A stretch of 64,000 bases of DNA from contig MU001515.1 in assembly GCA_010093485.1 (NCBI GenBank), forward strand, positions 391,518-455,517. The letters are read 5' to 3'. Made by a program: the position numbers and the translations under genes. The notes under the pieces were generated by a model that did not search any database, was not told the DNA's origin, and saw only the letters and a list, made by a program, of their open reading frames with translations. Shown here in pieces: positions 12,233 to 23,126 of this stretch. This DNA comes from Karstenula rhodostoma CBS 690.94 (lineage: Eukaryota; Ascomycota; Dothideomycetes; Pleosporales; Didymosphaeriaceae). Position 1 is the first letter of the stretch. The number at the start of each line of letters is the position of its first letter.

Positions 12233-12906
12233 TCAGCCGTTTTGGTGCTGATGCCTGGGTAGGGATGCTTGGTCACCGGCGTCAGTCCACCCTGCCCAGT
12301 GCCGTGTCTCGGGGAAGTTTGTCGCTGCCACGCCCGTGTTTGCGGCACGGCATTTCAATGTGAGATAGGTGCGTGACGTGCTTGCATCCTCCCATCGCAA
12401 ACCTGCAGTCGATACGTCTGGCAGCTGAGGGCTTCCCCGCTGGTCCTCGACTAGTCCTTCGCTGCCTGCCAGCGAGGAGAGACGGTGATGCTTGTGTTCA
12501 ACCTTGCCTTTCTGAACCGCCTGAAGCACCTACACTTGTCAGGTAAGATGGCAGGTGTCTCACCGCTTATTTGTACTTGGTCAGGCCATTTCCGACGAGC
12601 AAACGGCTCTCTGCATCCCAGTCTTCCCGACCCGACCGATCTGGACTAGCGCCGCTTGCTCGCATCGCTATCACCGTGGCCCACCGACTTCAAACTCTCA
12701 TTTCTCCACGCCAAAGTTTCTTCCGTGGAACTGTGCACAGCGTTCCGCAGAAAGTTGATCACAGAGATCTCAAGCCTCATCGCCTCCCGGTCGTCGTATT
12801 GAAACGGCGGAACATTTTGGCAAGATTTGGCCCCGCGGAACTCCTTCAAGCGGTACTCCAGGTTTGTCATACTCTTCTGTGGGGGTTCGATAAATCTGAT
12901 TGACAT
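12233..12906 (-). CDS. Two-exon orphan gene, divergent from the UIM-like gene
   Basis: Exon 1 starts at ATG 12906 (MSIRFIEPPQKSMTNLEYRL) and reads cleanly. An unspliced version stops at 12646 after 86 residues (ending SDASKRR). A CTGAC branch and TGTAG acceptor just before 12529 open a second stop-free stretch (VLQAVQKGKVEHKHHRLSSL) to 12233. Joining at a GTGGGC donor (12684) gives 172 residues in phase across a 155-nt intron. The donor is weak, so exon 2 is less certain than exon 1. The protein is hydrophilic and largely helical with no recognised domain. Its ATG is only 29 bases from the ATG of the plus-strand gene at 12936. Confidence 0.42.
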
Positions 12907-12935
12907 GGGAACAGCCGAGGTGAACAGAAAGCACG

Positions 12936-13487
12936 ATGGACAACTCGAAAGAGGCGGACAAACGTCAAACCACGAGAGCTACTCCGCTGCGTTCGGCGCT
13001 TCTAAAATGTGGCGAGGGGCAGGGCTCGGGAGCACGCCCGGTGAAGCACGTCCGGTTTGAGGAGCCTGTCGATGCACGACCACAAAGGAAGCCCAAGGAG
13101 CCCAAGAGAGCCCACAAGCACGCTGAGGAGGTGCCAAGCGGAAGGCTGACATCCGAGGATCAAGCTATTCTTGCGGGCGAAGAGGAGGACGGAGCTCTGT
13201 GGAGGACGGCTGTCGCGATGTCTCTGAACGATACTGCCTCCCACGACAACACGGGGCTGGAGATGGGGAATGAGAGTGTGGCGCTTTTGGACAAGCTGGA
13301 CGGTGTGTATCTGGAGAATCCACCCCAAGACGTGGACCAACGCGCCTTGTCGGACGTTTTGCGTGAGCAAGTTCATCTACTCCAATCGTTGGACAACACG
13401 CCTGACGAACACTCCGTCGACCTCGGAAACTCCCAGCACGAAGATGTACATGGACAGCAGGATGAGAACTTGCAGAAGGATGAGTAG
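12936..13487 (+). CDS. Acidic disordered protein with a UIM-like motif
   Basis: Single exon from ATG 12936, 183 residues. The N-terminal third is basic and ends in KHVRFEEPVDARP. The middle contains EEEDGALWRTAVAMSLNDT, which follows the ubiquitin-interacting-motif pattern: acidic run, hydrophobic W, Ala at +3, Ser at +7, acidic residue at +10. The C-terminus is acidic and glutamine-rich. A role in ubiquitin recognition is inference from this one motif. After the TAG stop at 13485-13487 the same frame stays open to 13724, and a frame-broken coding relic follows, so the annotated gene may be the intact front part of a once longer one. Its start lies 29 bases from a divergent minus-strand ATG. 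Confidence 0.5.
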   Translation: MDNSKEADKRQTTRATPLRSALLKCGEGQGSGARPVKHVRFEEPVDARPQRKPKEPKRAHKHAEEVPSGRLTSEDQAILAGEEEDGALWRTAVAMSLNDTASHDNTGLEMGNESVALLDKLDGVYLENPPQDVDQRALSDVLREQVHLLQSLDNTPDEHSVDLGNSQHEDVHGQQDENLQKDE

Positions 13488-13723
13488 GACACAGTATCGG
13501 GCCGTCTGGCACACAAGTGTAATGCGTTCGAATGTTTGAGAAGTTGTGAGGGGACTTGCACGACTGGCCGCGCTGCACAGCTGCCGGCATCGAGTACAGA
13601 GAAGCTGGGGGGCAGCTCACCACACTTTGACGGTTTGCAAAGGCGCGAATATGGTGTTACTACTAGACCTGCAACTTTGAGTGTTACCAATCTGCTGCCT
13701 TGTCGTGACTCCACAGAGACGTG

Positions 13724-14056
13724 ATGGTTGACTTGAAGCTTGAACACACGAACAAGGATGCGATGAGATTTCTGAAAACCTGTTGGACCTCTTCCGGGCT
13801 GACGAGGATGCGACATTTGCCCTCTTGGCACAGTTCCATAGTGCATCGATGCGTTTGAGCAGGCATAACAGGAACAGTTCGAGCTTGTGTGCTTCAAAGG
13901 TGATAAACTTCCCAAGCAGCTGCTCACCGAGACCCCGAGATCTCTCAGTTGCTGAGCAAACGCCAAGAGAAAGTAGACATGGAGGATGCTGAGGATCAGT
14001 CGACTTTGCATCTCACCTTGCGGCACCGACTATCCGCGATCGGGGTTAGCGTTTGA
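13724..14056 (+). pseudogene. Frameshifted coding relic downstream of the UIM-like gene
   Basis: Consecutive plus-strand segments in shifting frames read like one protein: MVDLKLEHTNKDAMRF from 13724, then ENLLDLFRADEDATFALLAQ about 13770-13870, then QFELVCFKGDKLPKQLLTE about 13875-13930, then DPEISQLLSKRQEKVDMEDA to a TGA at 14054-14056. Junction distances are too short for introns, which points to small indels. It may be the decayed distal part of the preceding gene or a separate dead gene. The family is unknown. Confidence 0.38.
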
Positions 14057-14471
14057 TTCGTGCGCAATCGAATTGGCACTTGCCCCAGGGCCTGTACTCC
14101 ACCTGAACCCGCTTTGAGTCTCTAGCCCTCCGCCCGAGCTCTCCCCTCCGCAAATCCTGTCAACTGGCAATACAGTGTCGAACAAGTCTCCCCAAGACGG
14201 CCACCAGATACTGAGAGAGCATCCCAGCTTCAACCAGCGTCTACACTCTTACAGTCGGTTGTCACCCATTCTCTCTCTCACCTAAGGCTAGGCGTGTGTC
14301 CGTTTCGAACACCATACGCAAGCATTTACTTTCAAAGTCTCCCCTCAAGCAAGGACACCGCCCAGCAACCCTCACTAACGTCCTATATTAGATTGATCAT
14401 CAGGAACTATCCAAGAACTACCCGCAATCAGTCGTCTCCAACCTCGCAGACAAGTCTTCCTTGACCTCGAA
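14057..14471. other. Intergenic, likely promoter of the next gene
   Basis: No convincing frame. Pyrimidine-rich patches (CTCTCTCTC near 14270) upstream of the ATG at 14472 are common in fungal promoters. Confidence 0.35.
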
Positions 14472-14861
14472 CATGTCAAGCTCCAACCCCCAGGTAAGCA
14501 CGCGGTCCGCCTTTCCTCCCTCCTTTGTTTTTTCTTCCTTCTTGAAAGGTTTCCACATGTTATTCAGTATCTTACGTGAAGTTTCCAGGCACACGGCGGC
14601 GACCGACCATCGGCATCCATCGCAACGGACACCCATCACATTGAGGTGACCCTCGGAGACGGACAGATGAACGGAAAGAGAGCTGTCTGGACAATGGCGG
14701 GCACTGAGATCCGGATCGTGTTCTCCGACTATCCGCACCCAGTTTTCGTGTTGGTCAAAGTTACCGCGTATGTAGACCCACCGCGACTAGCTGGTCGATG
14801 AACGTATCGTTTGACATTGAGTAGGAACAACACCCCGTCCGCTTCCCGCACCACCAACTAG
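14472..14861 (+). CDS. Very small three-exon orphan protein (78 aa)
   Basis: Exon 1 14472-14492 (MSSSNPQ), intron 14493-14588 (GTAAGC...TTCCAG, 96 nt), exon 2 14589-14767, intron 14768-14824 (GTATGT...GAGTAG, 57 nt), exon 3 14825-14861. Phase is kept throughout and the product ends ASRTTN. The central part (HHIEVTLGDGQMNGKRAVWT, ending FVLVKVTA) looks like a short beta-rich domain. No family was recognised. A longer alternative 3' end is possible because the frame PHHQLVGLVGKKQ stays open from about 14850 to 15112. Confidence 0.45.
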
Positions 14862-15498
14862 TCGGGTTAGTGGGCAAAAAGCAACCAAACTTGCAGACGA
14901 CTGACCACCATCTAGCCGGCCCACATGGGCGTTCGGCAAGCAGAAGAACGGAGAATGAGGAGCGAGTTTTGTTATGGGCGATAGGCAATGGCATGGTTCG
15001 GCGTTGGGGCGCACAGGTTAGGCTCACGACTCAAGGATTACGTGCAGTCGATGTGCACGGGACAGAACCTGCGGATCATATTGGCGGCAAACTCATGGTA
15101 TGGTTTGACTAGAGCGCAGGAATGCCGAGGGAGCTCGGGGTTCAACTTGGCTCGAATCTTATTCTAGTATTGGTCCTCACAAGAGCTTTTGTCGCAGATC
15201 ATGCAGAACGAATCATCCACCAGATCAATACTCTGGAGAGGCTCACTTCCACGATAGGTGCAGGTGCGTCATGGGTTATCAGACAGCAGCGAGCGGATGC
15301 GACGATGTGTCGCCGATGCTTAGGAGAAAATATTCAATTTACAAAATCTACATATCGGCGTCTTTTTGGTGGAGAGATCAAGTCGCAAGTCAGTGTCCGC
15401 TGATACCAATTAGGTTAGTGCCCCAGGTGGGGCCATCGGGCCAAGCTCGATCCCCGCCGATTCGCCTGTGCGGGCATCAAGGTCAGCCGGCGTCAACT
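14862..15498. other. Ambiguous coding potential
   Basis: Three overlapping plus-strand frames look partly protein-like: 14870-15112; a frame from an ATG near 14989 ending about 15170 (MAWFGVGAHRLGSRLKDYVQ); and 15122-15403 (MPRELGVQLGSNLILVLVLT). They cannot all be real. One spliced gene with uncertain exon borders is possible, but I cannot choose a model. Confidence 0.3.
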
Positions 15499-15609
15499 CG
15501 TCGCGTCAACTTGTCTTCTACGCTGTCAATTCGTCGCTTTGGTTGATTCGTACTGCGCTGTCAAATCGTCGCGTCAACTCGTATTTTGCACTGTCACATC
15601 GCCGCGTCT
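15499..15609. repeat. Tandem repeat, about 34-bp unit, three to four copies
   Basis: Consecutive units start with CGTCGCGTCAACTTGTC, CGTCGCTTTGGTTGATTC and CGTCGCGTCAACTCGT and end in CTGTCAATT/CTGTCAAAT/CTGTCACAT. A partial fourth unit (CGCCGCGTC) follows. Copies differ by several substitutions. Confidence 0.6.
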
Positions 15610-17317
15610 TTGTTACGGGGGCATCCCTCTCAAACACCGCGCATACCTCTCGTCAGATCGCTTCGCCTCCCACGAACCGCTGCCCATTCGCGCGCGCGCG
15701 CCCAAGCATCGACGAACATGGCTTAGACTCATCACGGCTCTGCGCTATCCTCTTCTGCCAATCGCCTCACCTTTACCGCGGGCGCATCTCCCTCGAAGAC
15801 CGCGGGTACCCTCTGCCACGAACCCCCTCCTCGGCACACGCGTGCGCAACCTGAAGGAACCCATACCAACAACGATAGCCGGGCTGGTAGCAGCCATGCA
15901 AGAGTCGGGTTTCGTGGCAGAAGAAGTGGGAGCCGCTCGCAGAGGGGTTCTCGTGGACATCACTGCGGCAGGTTGAAGCTGTTCAACGTTTCGTCGTCCA
16001 CGGAGGCACACGCCCAGGCGTCGCTCTGCATCGCCGTCGGACAAGGAGAACACCACAACATAGCCTTACGAGGCTTAGCCATCTACCGTAGCTCCAAGTT
16101 TCACGGTCCCAAAGCTGCAGCCCCAACAGTCTTGCCGCAAATGCCGGCCGTTCTCCAGCATCATTATCGCCCGATCTCTCGGCATTCGGCCCGATCCTTC
16201 CTATTTAGGCCTTATCCACAGCCCGGCCCATCAAATCAACTATGATACTTCGCAAGCTTCTGGAAGCCCATATCCTCTGGCAAAACACGATGCGAGAGTG
16301 ACTGCGTGCCCGCACGAATGTCCTCCAACAATGCTCCTCTGAGTTACCCTGATGCACCTTTGTTGCCTCATCGACCCTCTGCGGACTGCCAGCTTCGACG
16401 TCAGCAGCCATCTCCGTCTAGCGAATGCACGCTGCCACACCAACCATCCCTCACACACTGCCGCACTGCCTGCACACGGAAAGCGTCAGCGCTCGAAGGC
16501 ATTCTATACGGAACATGTTAGTGTTGTGCATAAAATAAGAGCTTGGCTTCAGGTAGAATATTCTTAGATGGACTGAAAGGGTCGCGGCGGTGGAAGGCGA
16601 AGACAGTCCAGCGTTGTATTGAGCGCTACGGAACAAGTTGGACTGGCGGAGTGGTAGCATGGTTCTACAAACCGGGCGAAATACGGTGGGGACTGCGCCG
16701 AACTCACGAAGTCCTGTTCCGCGACATCGCCACCATCTCAACGGCTCCGTCGTCAGAGGTGCGATCAGAGGGCCACCTATCGCCACGTCCATCGCAGTAC
16801 ACCCGCGGCATGACAGGTTCACGAGTACAATGAACATGGTTGCACGCAACTCCACCGGAGTCAGTCCACGCCTCGTCGCATCGGCACTCCTCGCGGTAGT
16901 CCACCCTCTTCAATGATCCCGAAACGTTCCCAGCCGGTCCATTCCGGGGCTTGTAAAGCTTCGGTGCTGTAAACATTGCCGCATGCAGACGCGTTCGCAA
17001 GGATGGGGTCAGATGTTGGTGATCGATCGTGTGCGCAATTCGTCGGGGTGCGGCAACAAGCATGCGCGCACCATCCGCTGCACAAAACGCATTGCAACGT
17101 GGAGTACCTTCGCGAAGCTGTGCATACCTTCGTCATCTTCTTGTCCAGTCCTCGTTCAAGTAGTCAGATCTCGAACGGGCAGGCATCGCAGTCGCGACAG
17201 CTGTTGATACGTGGCCTGGCCCGCTTACGTCACCTGCTTTTAGATTCAGCGGCCCAACCCACGTCCACAACACCCCCCGCGCTCGCAAACCACCTTTCGA
17301 AGCGCTCAGCGCTGGCC
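15610..17317. other. No confident gene; ambiguous frames on both strands
   Basis: The plus frame ending at 15976 has a protein-like C-terminus (PTTIAGLVAAMQESGFVAEE) but no ATG near a sensible start. The minus strand between about 15950 and 16250 also reads plausibly (LLGLQLWDRETWSYGRWLS). Two related patches, near 15620 and 15780, share a GGGCATC-CTC-ACCGCG-TACCCTCT pattern and may be a diverged duplication. The last 340 bases are open in frame with the next gene but look like 5' UTR. Confidence 0.3.
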
Positions 17318-18778
17318 ATGCCGGTCCTGCAACAGAGAGGCCAGAGAGCCAGAACCATTGAGCGGATCACGCGCGCCACGCTACTCATCGAGGGGGTGTG
17401 GGGTGCGCAATTTCGCCAGGATCTCGCACAGCGAGGCATTCACGTCCCAAGGCCCGAGTTCGTCTCCAAACACTTCATTGAAAAACTCAGCACTCTCGCG
17501 CGGCGCTACACCATCGACGATTTCGTCTCGGCAGTCGCCCCGTACCTAGCTGCACGGCGCAACCCGGGCCAGGCCCTTGACAACTGGCATCTTGAGCCGC
17601 AAGGGCTGCGGACGCTGCAGGTCCGCGATCTTACGCTCCTGACTGAGGCTCGGCGAGGGAGTGAGAACGCTTCGGTTGTGCAACGCCCGCGACCGGGCTT
17701 GAGGCGCTCTACCCCGCCGTCTCCAGAGGCAGCGCGTCGCCTCGAACAGCCGCTCGAGGACGTTATCGAGTCCGCATCTGAAGCTGAAGCAGAGGCTCGC
17801 AGAGGGAGGCAAAGTACCGCCGCGGCCACAAAACGCTCGTCGAGGCGCTCTCCCCGGCTATCTCCAGCGACAGCGCGTCGCCTCGAACAACCACCTGAAG
17901 ACGTTGCCGAGTCGGAATCTGAAGCTGAAGCAGAGGCGGGCAGAGGGAGGCGGATTACGGCTCCGACCGCGCAACGCCCGCGACCGAGCTTGTCGCGACG
18001 CTCCGCCCCGCCGTCCCCAGAGACAGCGCGTCGTCCCGAAGAGCCGCTCGAGGACCTCGCCGAGCCCACATTCGAGTCGGAAGTAGATGCTAGTACAGTC
18101 CAGCAGACGGACCTTCTCTCTCGTCCTTCCCAACGAAGCTCCCTGGGCAGCAACCTGCACCGACACAGCCGGTCCTTCGTGGAATATCCAGAAGACGAGT
18201 CCGACCTCGCGTCCAACTTGGGCGACGAAAACTCCGAGCCTGTCCGACCTCCTTTCTCCGACGGCGGCGATCCCGTCCGCAGCGATCCCATCCTCGCGTC
18301 GATGCCTCACGTTCCGGAACAACCGCTCTCCATCGTGACTGGCGGAATGTCAACGCACGGTCTACAGGGTCTATACCCCGCCATTGATCGCTTCGCTCAG
18401 CAGCTCGATACCGACATAGCAAAGCATACCGTCTCCCGGCACGAGGTAACCGCGCTCGAAATACAACTCGCAAAAATGGAGGCACCACAACATATCGCTC
18501 CGGCTAAACTCGACCGTGCCGGTCGGAAGCGACGCCTCGCCGAGCTCTTCGCTGCCGAGAGCGAGCTTGACGACCAGATCGAGAGAAAGAAAGCTGAGCG
18601 CAACAGCATGAGGCGTGCAGAGAAAGAACACAGACAGGCCCTGGAGGAGGGTCGCACACGTGCGAAGAGCGCAATTGATCTACTGGCGATGAAATTGAAG
18701 CAAATCGAAGATGCATTGGGTGGCGGTGGCGGTGGCGGTGGAGATGATGGTGCAGACGGGAGCGAGTCCGCGACATGA
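17318..18778 (+). CDS. Repeat-containing coiled-coil orphan protein
   Basis: Single exon, 486 residues from ATG 17318 (MPVLQQRGQRARTIERITRA). The frame is open further upstream and an ATG at 17003 would add 105 residues, but that part looks non-coding. Residues about 10-105 form a probably globular helical domain (ERITRATLLIEGVWGAQFR, FIEKLSTLARRYTIDDFVSA). Next come three imperfect repeats of about 45 residues built on PPSPEAARRLEQPLED and ESESEAEAEAGRGRR, then a Ser/Pro/Asp-rich linker. The C-terminal 120 residues form a charged coiled coil (AESELDDQIERKKAERNSM), ending in a Gly8 run and an acidic tail. The repeats alternate basic and acidic patches. I do not recognise the family. A long minus-strand frame here is an antisense artefact of the GC-rich codons. 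Confidence 0.65.
   Translation: MPVLQQRGQRARTIERITRATLLIEGVWGAQFRQDLAQRGIHVPRPEFVSKHFIEKLSTLARRYTIDDFVSAVAPYLAARRNPGQALDNWHLEPQGLRTLQVRDLTLLTEARRGSENASVVQRPRPGLRRSTPPSPEAARRLEQPLEDVIESASEAEAEARRGRQSTAAATKRSSRRSPRLSPATARRLEQPPEDVAESESEAEAEAGRGRRITAPTAQRPRPSLSRRSAPPSPETARRPEEPLEDLAEPTFESEVDASTVQQTDLLSRPSQRSSLGSNLHRHSRSFVEYPEDESDLASNLGDENSEPVRPPFSDGGDPVRSDPILASMPHVPEQPLSIVTGGMSTHGLQGLYPAIDRFAQQLDTDIAKHTVSRHEVTALEIQLAKMEAPQHIAPAKLDRAGRKRRLAELFAAESELDDQIERKKAERNSMRRAEKEHRQALEEGRTRAKSAIDLLAMKLKQIEDALGGGGGGGGDDGADGSESAT
17674..18095 (+). repeat. Three imperfect in-frame repeats inside the coiled-coil orphan
   Basis: Units of about 135-140 bp share the order: CAACGCCCGCGACCG-type start, CCGTCTCCAGAG, ACAGCGCGTCGCCTCGAACA, GAGTCGGAATCTGAAGC and GCAGAGGGAGGC. 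Periods are close to multiples of three and the frame is kept, so the protein carries the same repeats. Confidence 0.6.
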
Positions 18779-18940
18779 CGGGATAGAAGTGATGGGAAGG
18801 TCCATCAGCGTGATGGGATGGTTTGGCGTCAATGCTGCGTGGGCAACGAAGACCTCAGGCATCGCTTTCAATGGGAAGAGCTCATGCCACGGACGCTTGC
18901 AGCAGCGCGCGTTTTCGTGCGCTGAGTGGGACAGTGTTTC

Positions 18941-19236
18941 ATGTGTGCACACGAGGAAGGGTACCCAGGGCAGCGAGGCGCCAGTGGAGAGGATATGATA
19001 CGCGACCACATTCATCTGCAACGTCTTCTATACTGTACTGTACGTGCAAGGAAGATCAATACCGCCGTTGACGTATCTCTTCACCTGGACTCCTTCCTGG
19101 GCTGTGTTTGTCACTGCTGAATACCCTCTGTCAACAGAAGAGCGTTCCTGCCCACATGGAGAAGCTCTACGAGCGCCAGTCCAATGTGAGCGATGCAACT
19201 CCACAGGCAGACTATACCACAATTGAGGGTAGATGA
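18941..19236 (+). CDS. Possible small two-exon orphan protein (76 aa)
   Basis: Exon 1 18941-19072 from ATG (MCAHEEGYPGQRGASGEDMI), intron 19073-19137 (GTATCT...TGCTGAAT...CAACAG, 65 nt), exon 2 19138-19236 (KSVPAHMEKLYERQSNVSDA... to TGA). Phase 0 is preserved. The product is hydrophilic with a helical centre (RDHIHLQRLLYCTVRARK). The start is uncertain because upstream sequence could supply another exon. It follows the coiled-coil gene by 160 bases in the same direction, and a readthrough or 3' UTR origin is the main alternative. Confidence 0.38.
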
Positions 19237-22200
19237 ACAGTAAGGGAGAAGAGCAGAGGGTCCAAGTCAACATTGTCACCGCCAACAAGCGGTATCGGTA
19301 AGGCCTAACGCCAGGCCACATACACATGCGAGCGTATGAGCGCAAGTCCAAAGCCTGCGACGGGCGGTGGCGGGCGCAAACCGGCAGCTAAGAGGATCCC
19401 AGGATGAGGTGACCGCAGACTGGATTTCCTAAACAGGCCATATCCATGCAATTGACTAGAGGCGCTTGCGTGGAAAGTGGTGATGGTAGGGCCTGCGCGG
19501 GCGCCAGTGCAGGAGGATCAGGCCCGATCTCCGCTTAAACAGGAAAGGTCGGACCAGATGCTGAGGTTGGGCTATATGCGAGTTACACTCCACAAAGCCC
19601 GTTGGCACCTTATCCCTAGCACGGCATGCCCTCCCTGACGTGCCACGACCACCGGCGAATGCGACGCAATCATCAGGCCGGGCCCTTGGATACCTGCGCA
19701 CATCATCGACTCCTTTCCAGCCGTCAAGCGACCCTGTCTACCTTTACGATATAGACAACAATGCACTTGCCTACTCGGCTGGCACACTTCCGTCGTGTTC
19801 GCGCACACCTCAGTTAGCAACAATCGCCGCTGCGACAAGGACCCCAGTCTTGCGCAGGAACGGCCTGCGAGGATCGCAGCTGGAGTGAGAACTGGCCTCA
19901 GGAAAGCAGCCGTGGAAATCCAAACAGGCTCGACCACGTCAGTCGGGCTGCAGATGCTCGTGGCAAGCTACCACCCGCCAGGTCGAAGACGTCGGCACTG
20001 GACTTTAGCATCGGCGCCATAGGATAACATGGCCGGATGTCTCATCGCACAAAGTCCTACAGCTGCGCCTTGAAGCTTTGGAGCCGCCGTTGTCTGCCTT
20101 CAACCTCCACTCGAACCCAGTCGCCCCAGGATCCGGCATTCGGATTCTTACTGAACTGGTGGAATACATTCGAGGTGGTCAACCAGTTGGTCTGCCAACT
20201 GAAACCGAAAGTAAGACCAATATCCCAGCACCATGACGAGCTCAGATAGAGGCCAGGAACTCCCTAACACAACGTACTGCTTTACCCTCGCAGTAGGAGC
20301 AGGAGGCTGTTGGGCTGGGTAACCCGGGGGGCCGGCTCTGTAGAGGAGCGGCGCGTCTTGTCCGAATAGTGACTACTCGCCATCAAATTGTTAGGCAGGT
20401 AGCAGCGCACGTACAAATATTTCTTGCTTTAACTCCTTTCAACCTCGATGAAATACCGCCTGCAATACTCCAATAACGTAAGTAGTGGTAGTTGTTGCAG
20501 CTAAATCTAGCACTAACGACGATAGAGACTTCAACTAGGCTGCGGCAAACTAATCCGTGCCACGAATTCCGACGACGGCGTACACGATTGACTCTCCACA
20601 ATAGCTCAAGATCTATAATTACTACCCTCTTGATAGAACATCTAAAATGCCATACGACCGGCTTAAGAGTCCTCGAACCCAATTGTCGACTCTTCGCGCG
20701 CTTTACAAGTCGCGGCAAAGGCTCTACAAAATAATGCCCAAAGAAGGAACTACGAAAGGACCGGTGCTCTAATGGCAATTATTACATCCCTCAAACCAGG
20801 TCATCTCCCGTGACCCTGCCACACCACGCATATCCAATCATGCCGGGAGTGGTTGCTGCGATAGCGACGGCGCGAAGGTTGGAGTATGCCCAGGTGCCCG
20901 GTTGGAATCAGGCCTCTGCTACAATCAGCTTGCAGACCCTGTCTGAGTCTTCCTCAGCATACTTCGCCCGCTTCCACGCCACCGTCCATTGCATTCCTCA
21001 ACTGGCGACTTCAAGCTTCAATATCCGCCATCGTTGACGGAAGTGGCTTCAGCATCGGCAGGGCCAGGTTCGCTGGAAAGTGTTGGGGGAAGTAACGTGT
21101 TTAACTTTAAACATTTAAAACCCAATGCCAAAGTGAAGCCTACCAACAGCTCGCAGCGATGACTTACTTCAAATGGTAAGGGGAAGAACGACTACGTGGG
21201 GCTGCCGTAGCGTACCCAGAAGATTCGGAGGAAGAGCCGCGGGCGGGAGGTTGTACGCAACCCGCTCGCTTGAGCTTTGCGTTACAGGCTCTATGTATCA
21301 GCTTACTGGGATGGGTGTCGAGATGTATTTGTGTGCAGACGTCGCGATACTTTTACGGAGAAGGCCCGACGATGCCCCATGCCGCCAATGCTGCCGATGC
21401 TACCGATACTGCCGACGCGTTCACTCCAGGGGTCTATTCAGACGCATTTCACCGGCGCGTAGAGCCGCGACATATCAACCTCACCTGATCACGATATGCC
21501 AAGCATCTAGCTACTTTGCCCACATGTTGCCATAGGCAGGCAGCCAAGCACCTCATACGTCAAGCCCCATCGCACGCCGGCTGCAGTCCTCCAGCTTCCC
21601 AGCGAAGTCGCCACGCAAACCAATGTTCAGAGCCTTCCCTCGCTACCTGTTTGCTCCTGATACCTGAAACAAGGAACCTACGGTGTTTGTTACGGCCCGC
21701 TGCTGCCAAGCCACATCGTCTCCCACAAAACTGCGAAATCGCAGGCGCAAGCAAATCTGGAGAATGTAAATCATGTATAGGTATTGCCACCACTATCAAC
21801 ACCGCGTGGAATGGCTTGCTTCCCTTCTACAATATGGCGCTTGCGTTCCGCGGGCCACACCAAAGTTATCATGTTGACCGACGCATATTCGACCGACTTT
21901 GACCTCGAGACAGATATGGATACTCCTCAAGAAGCACTGGAGCCCATTGGACTGCAGAGCCTGGAAGTATCGCTCCTATGAGCAATCTTACCACGTTTCT
22001 GCTCAATATATGGTCGTTACAAACGTGCAGGACCTACTACATATACTCAGGATGGGTCGCATACGCGGCAAAATACGGGTTGACGAAACCCCGACATGCC
22101 TCCCTCAACAAGCCAATTGCGCTGTACTTCGTCTCCAACTCCTCAACACGTCATTGCATGAGCTTCGTATCATATGAGTACATCCCGATACGGGAGAAGC

Positions 22201-22352
22201 GGTAGGGTTACATGCCCCTCAATACTCGATCCTCGCCAACAAAGAGTCGTCAGTCCGTGTTTTGGATAGACATCTGCCCGAGAGATCGCGAGAACAGTCC
22301 AATCTCTTGCTTGCTACTGCGTGCCACTTTGGGCGCTGGTACCGTTTTTGGA
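19237..22352. other. Gene-poor stretch
   Basis: No convincing gene model. The plus strand near 21871-21980 has a short protein-like frame (MLTDAYSTDFDLETDMDTPQ) and 21978-22205 another (WVAYAAKYGLTKPRHASLNK), too isolated to call. Near 21370-21420 a 9-bp pattern (CTGCCGATG-like) repeats a few times. Confidence 0.35.
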
Positions 22353-22722
22353 TCAATGCAGGGCGCTTGTGCATTGCCTTGTATTCATTGTTTCTCGGCC
22401 AAACTCCAGTTGCAGGTCAGCTGGGTTGGCGTACATGAATCTACCATCCAGGAAGGAACCTCCGAAGAGACTGGTTCCAGACACGAAGTGAGCAAAGGCG
22501 ATCAGTTCCAATGATATACCGCTCCTGGAGCTATTCCTGCCCGACGTTGAACTGATATAGCGTAAACCTACACGATCCATCGCAAATCGTCTTCCACTCT
22601 TCCCCCACGGCGTTTTCGATGGTATGTTTCGAGACCGCAGTACCATCATTCTGATCGAGCAAGGGTCGGAGTCCTTCAATCACGAACTCCTGCTGGTGGT
22701 GTCTTCGACAGTGGGAAGCCAT
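22353..22722 (-). CDS. Possible small orphan gene, two exons
   Basis: From ATG 22722 (MASHCRRHHQQEFVIEGLRP) the frame is open to 22531. A 37-nt intron (22567-22531, GTTTAC...GAATAG) would join exon 1 (22722-22568) in phase to a second frame (SGISLELIAFAHFVSGTSLF) ending at 22353, 110 residues in all. The intron is very short and lacks a clear branch site, so a frameshifted relic is an alternative. No domain recognised. Confidence 0.3.
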
Positions 22723-23126
22723 CAACGGGTCCTTCGCCCAATTTAATTACTCGGTTAGTATCGGATATCTCGGGGCGATGTGTGCCGTTATTGCAAAGGT
22801 TGAAACAGGAATATGGTGGCGTTGTTTTTCGGGGCAGGTTGGCGATCCGCCGACATCAAGACCGGCCCGGCAAGGTCTCAAATCCCGCCAGAAATAAGTA
22901 ATTAGATACCAATAAAATTCTATTCCCTGAGCTGAATGAGTTCAGACAGGATTCAGAAAGTTCTATCAGATGCCGGTTCACGTGTAACTCGCCCACTAAT
23001 CGCCCCCACACTCCCTCCTTGCGGGTGCCCCCCTATCAGCTTCTATAACTCTAAGATTCCTATTGTCTATTAATTGCTAAACCTATGAATTGTATCGTTT
23101 GCGCTATCGCGTATGGAAGAAAAAAT
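22723..23126. other. AT-rich gene-free stretch
   Basis: No coding signal. The C-rich patch at about 22985-23035 (ACACTCCCTCCT) is the counterpart of the one near 2920. Confidence 0.35.

Noticed and set aside
16976..17317. N-terminal extension of the coiled-coil orphan to 600 residues
   Set aside because: Opens at TTG; the extension looks like leader sequence. An ATG at 17003 remains a possible alternative.
17506..18291. 261-codon minus-strand frame
   Set aside because: Antisense of the repeat-rich coiled-coil gene, low-complexity Ser/Arg composition, no splice or start support.
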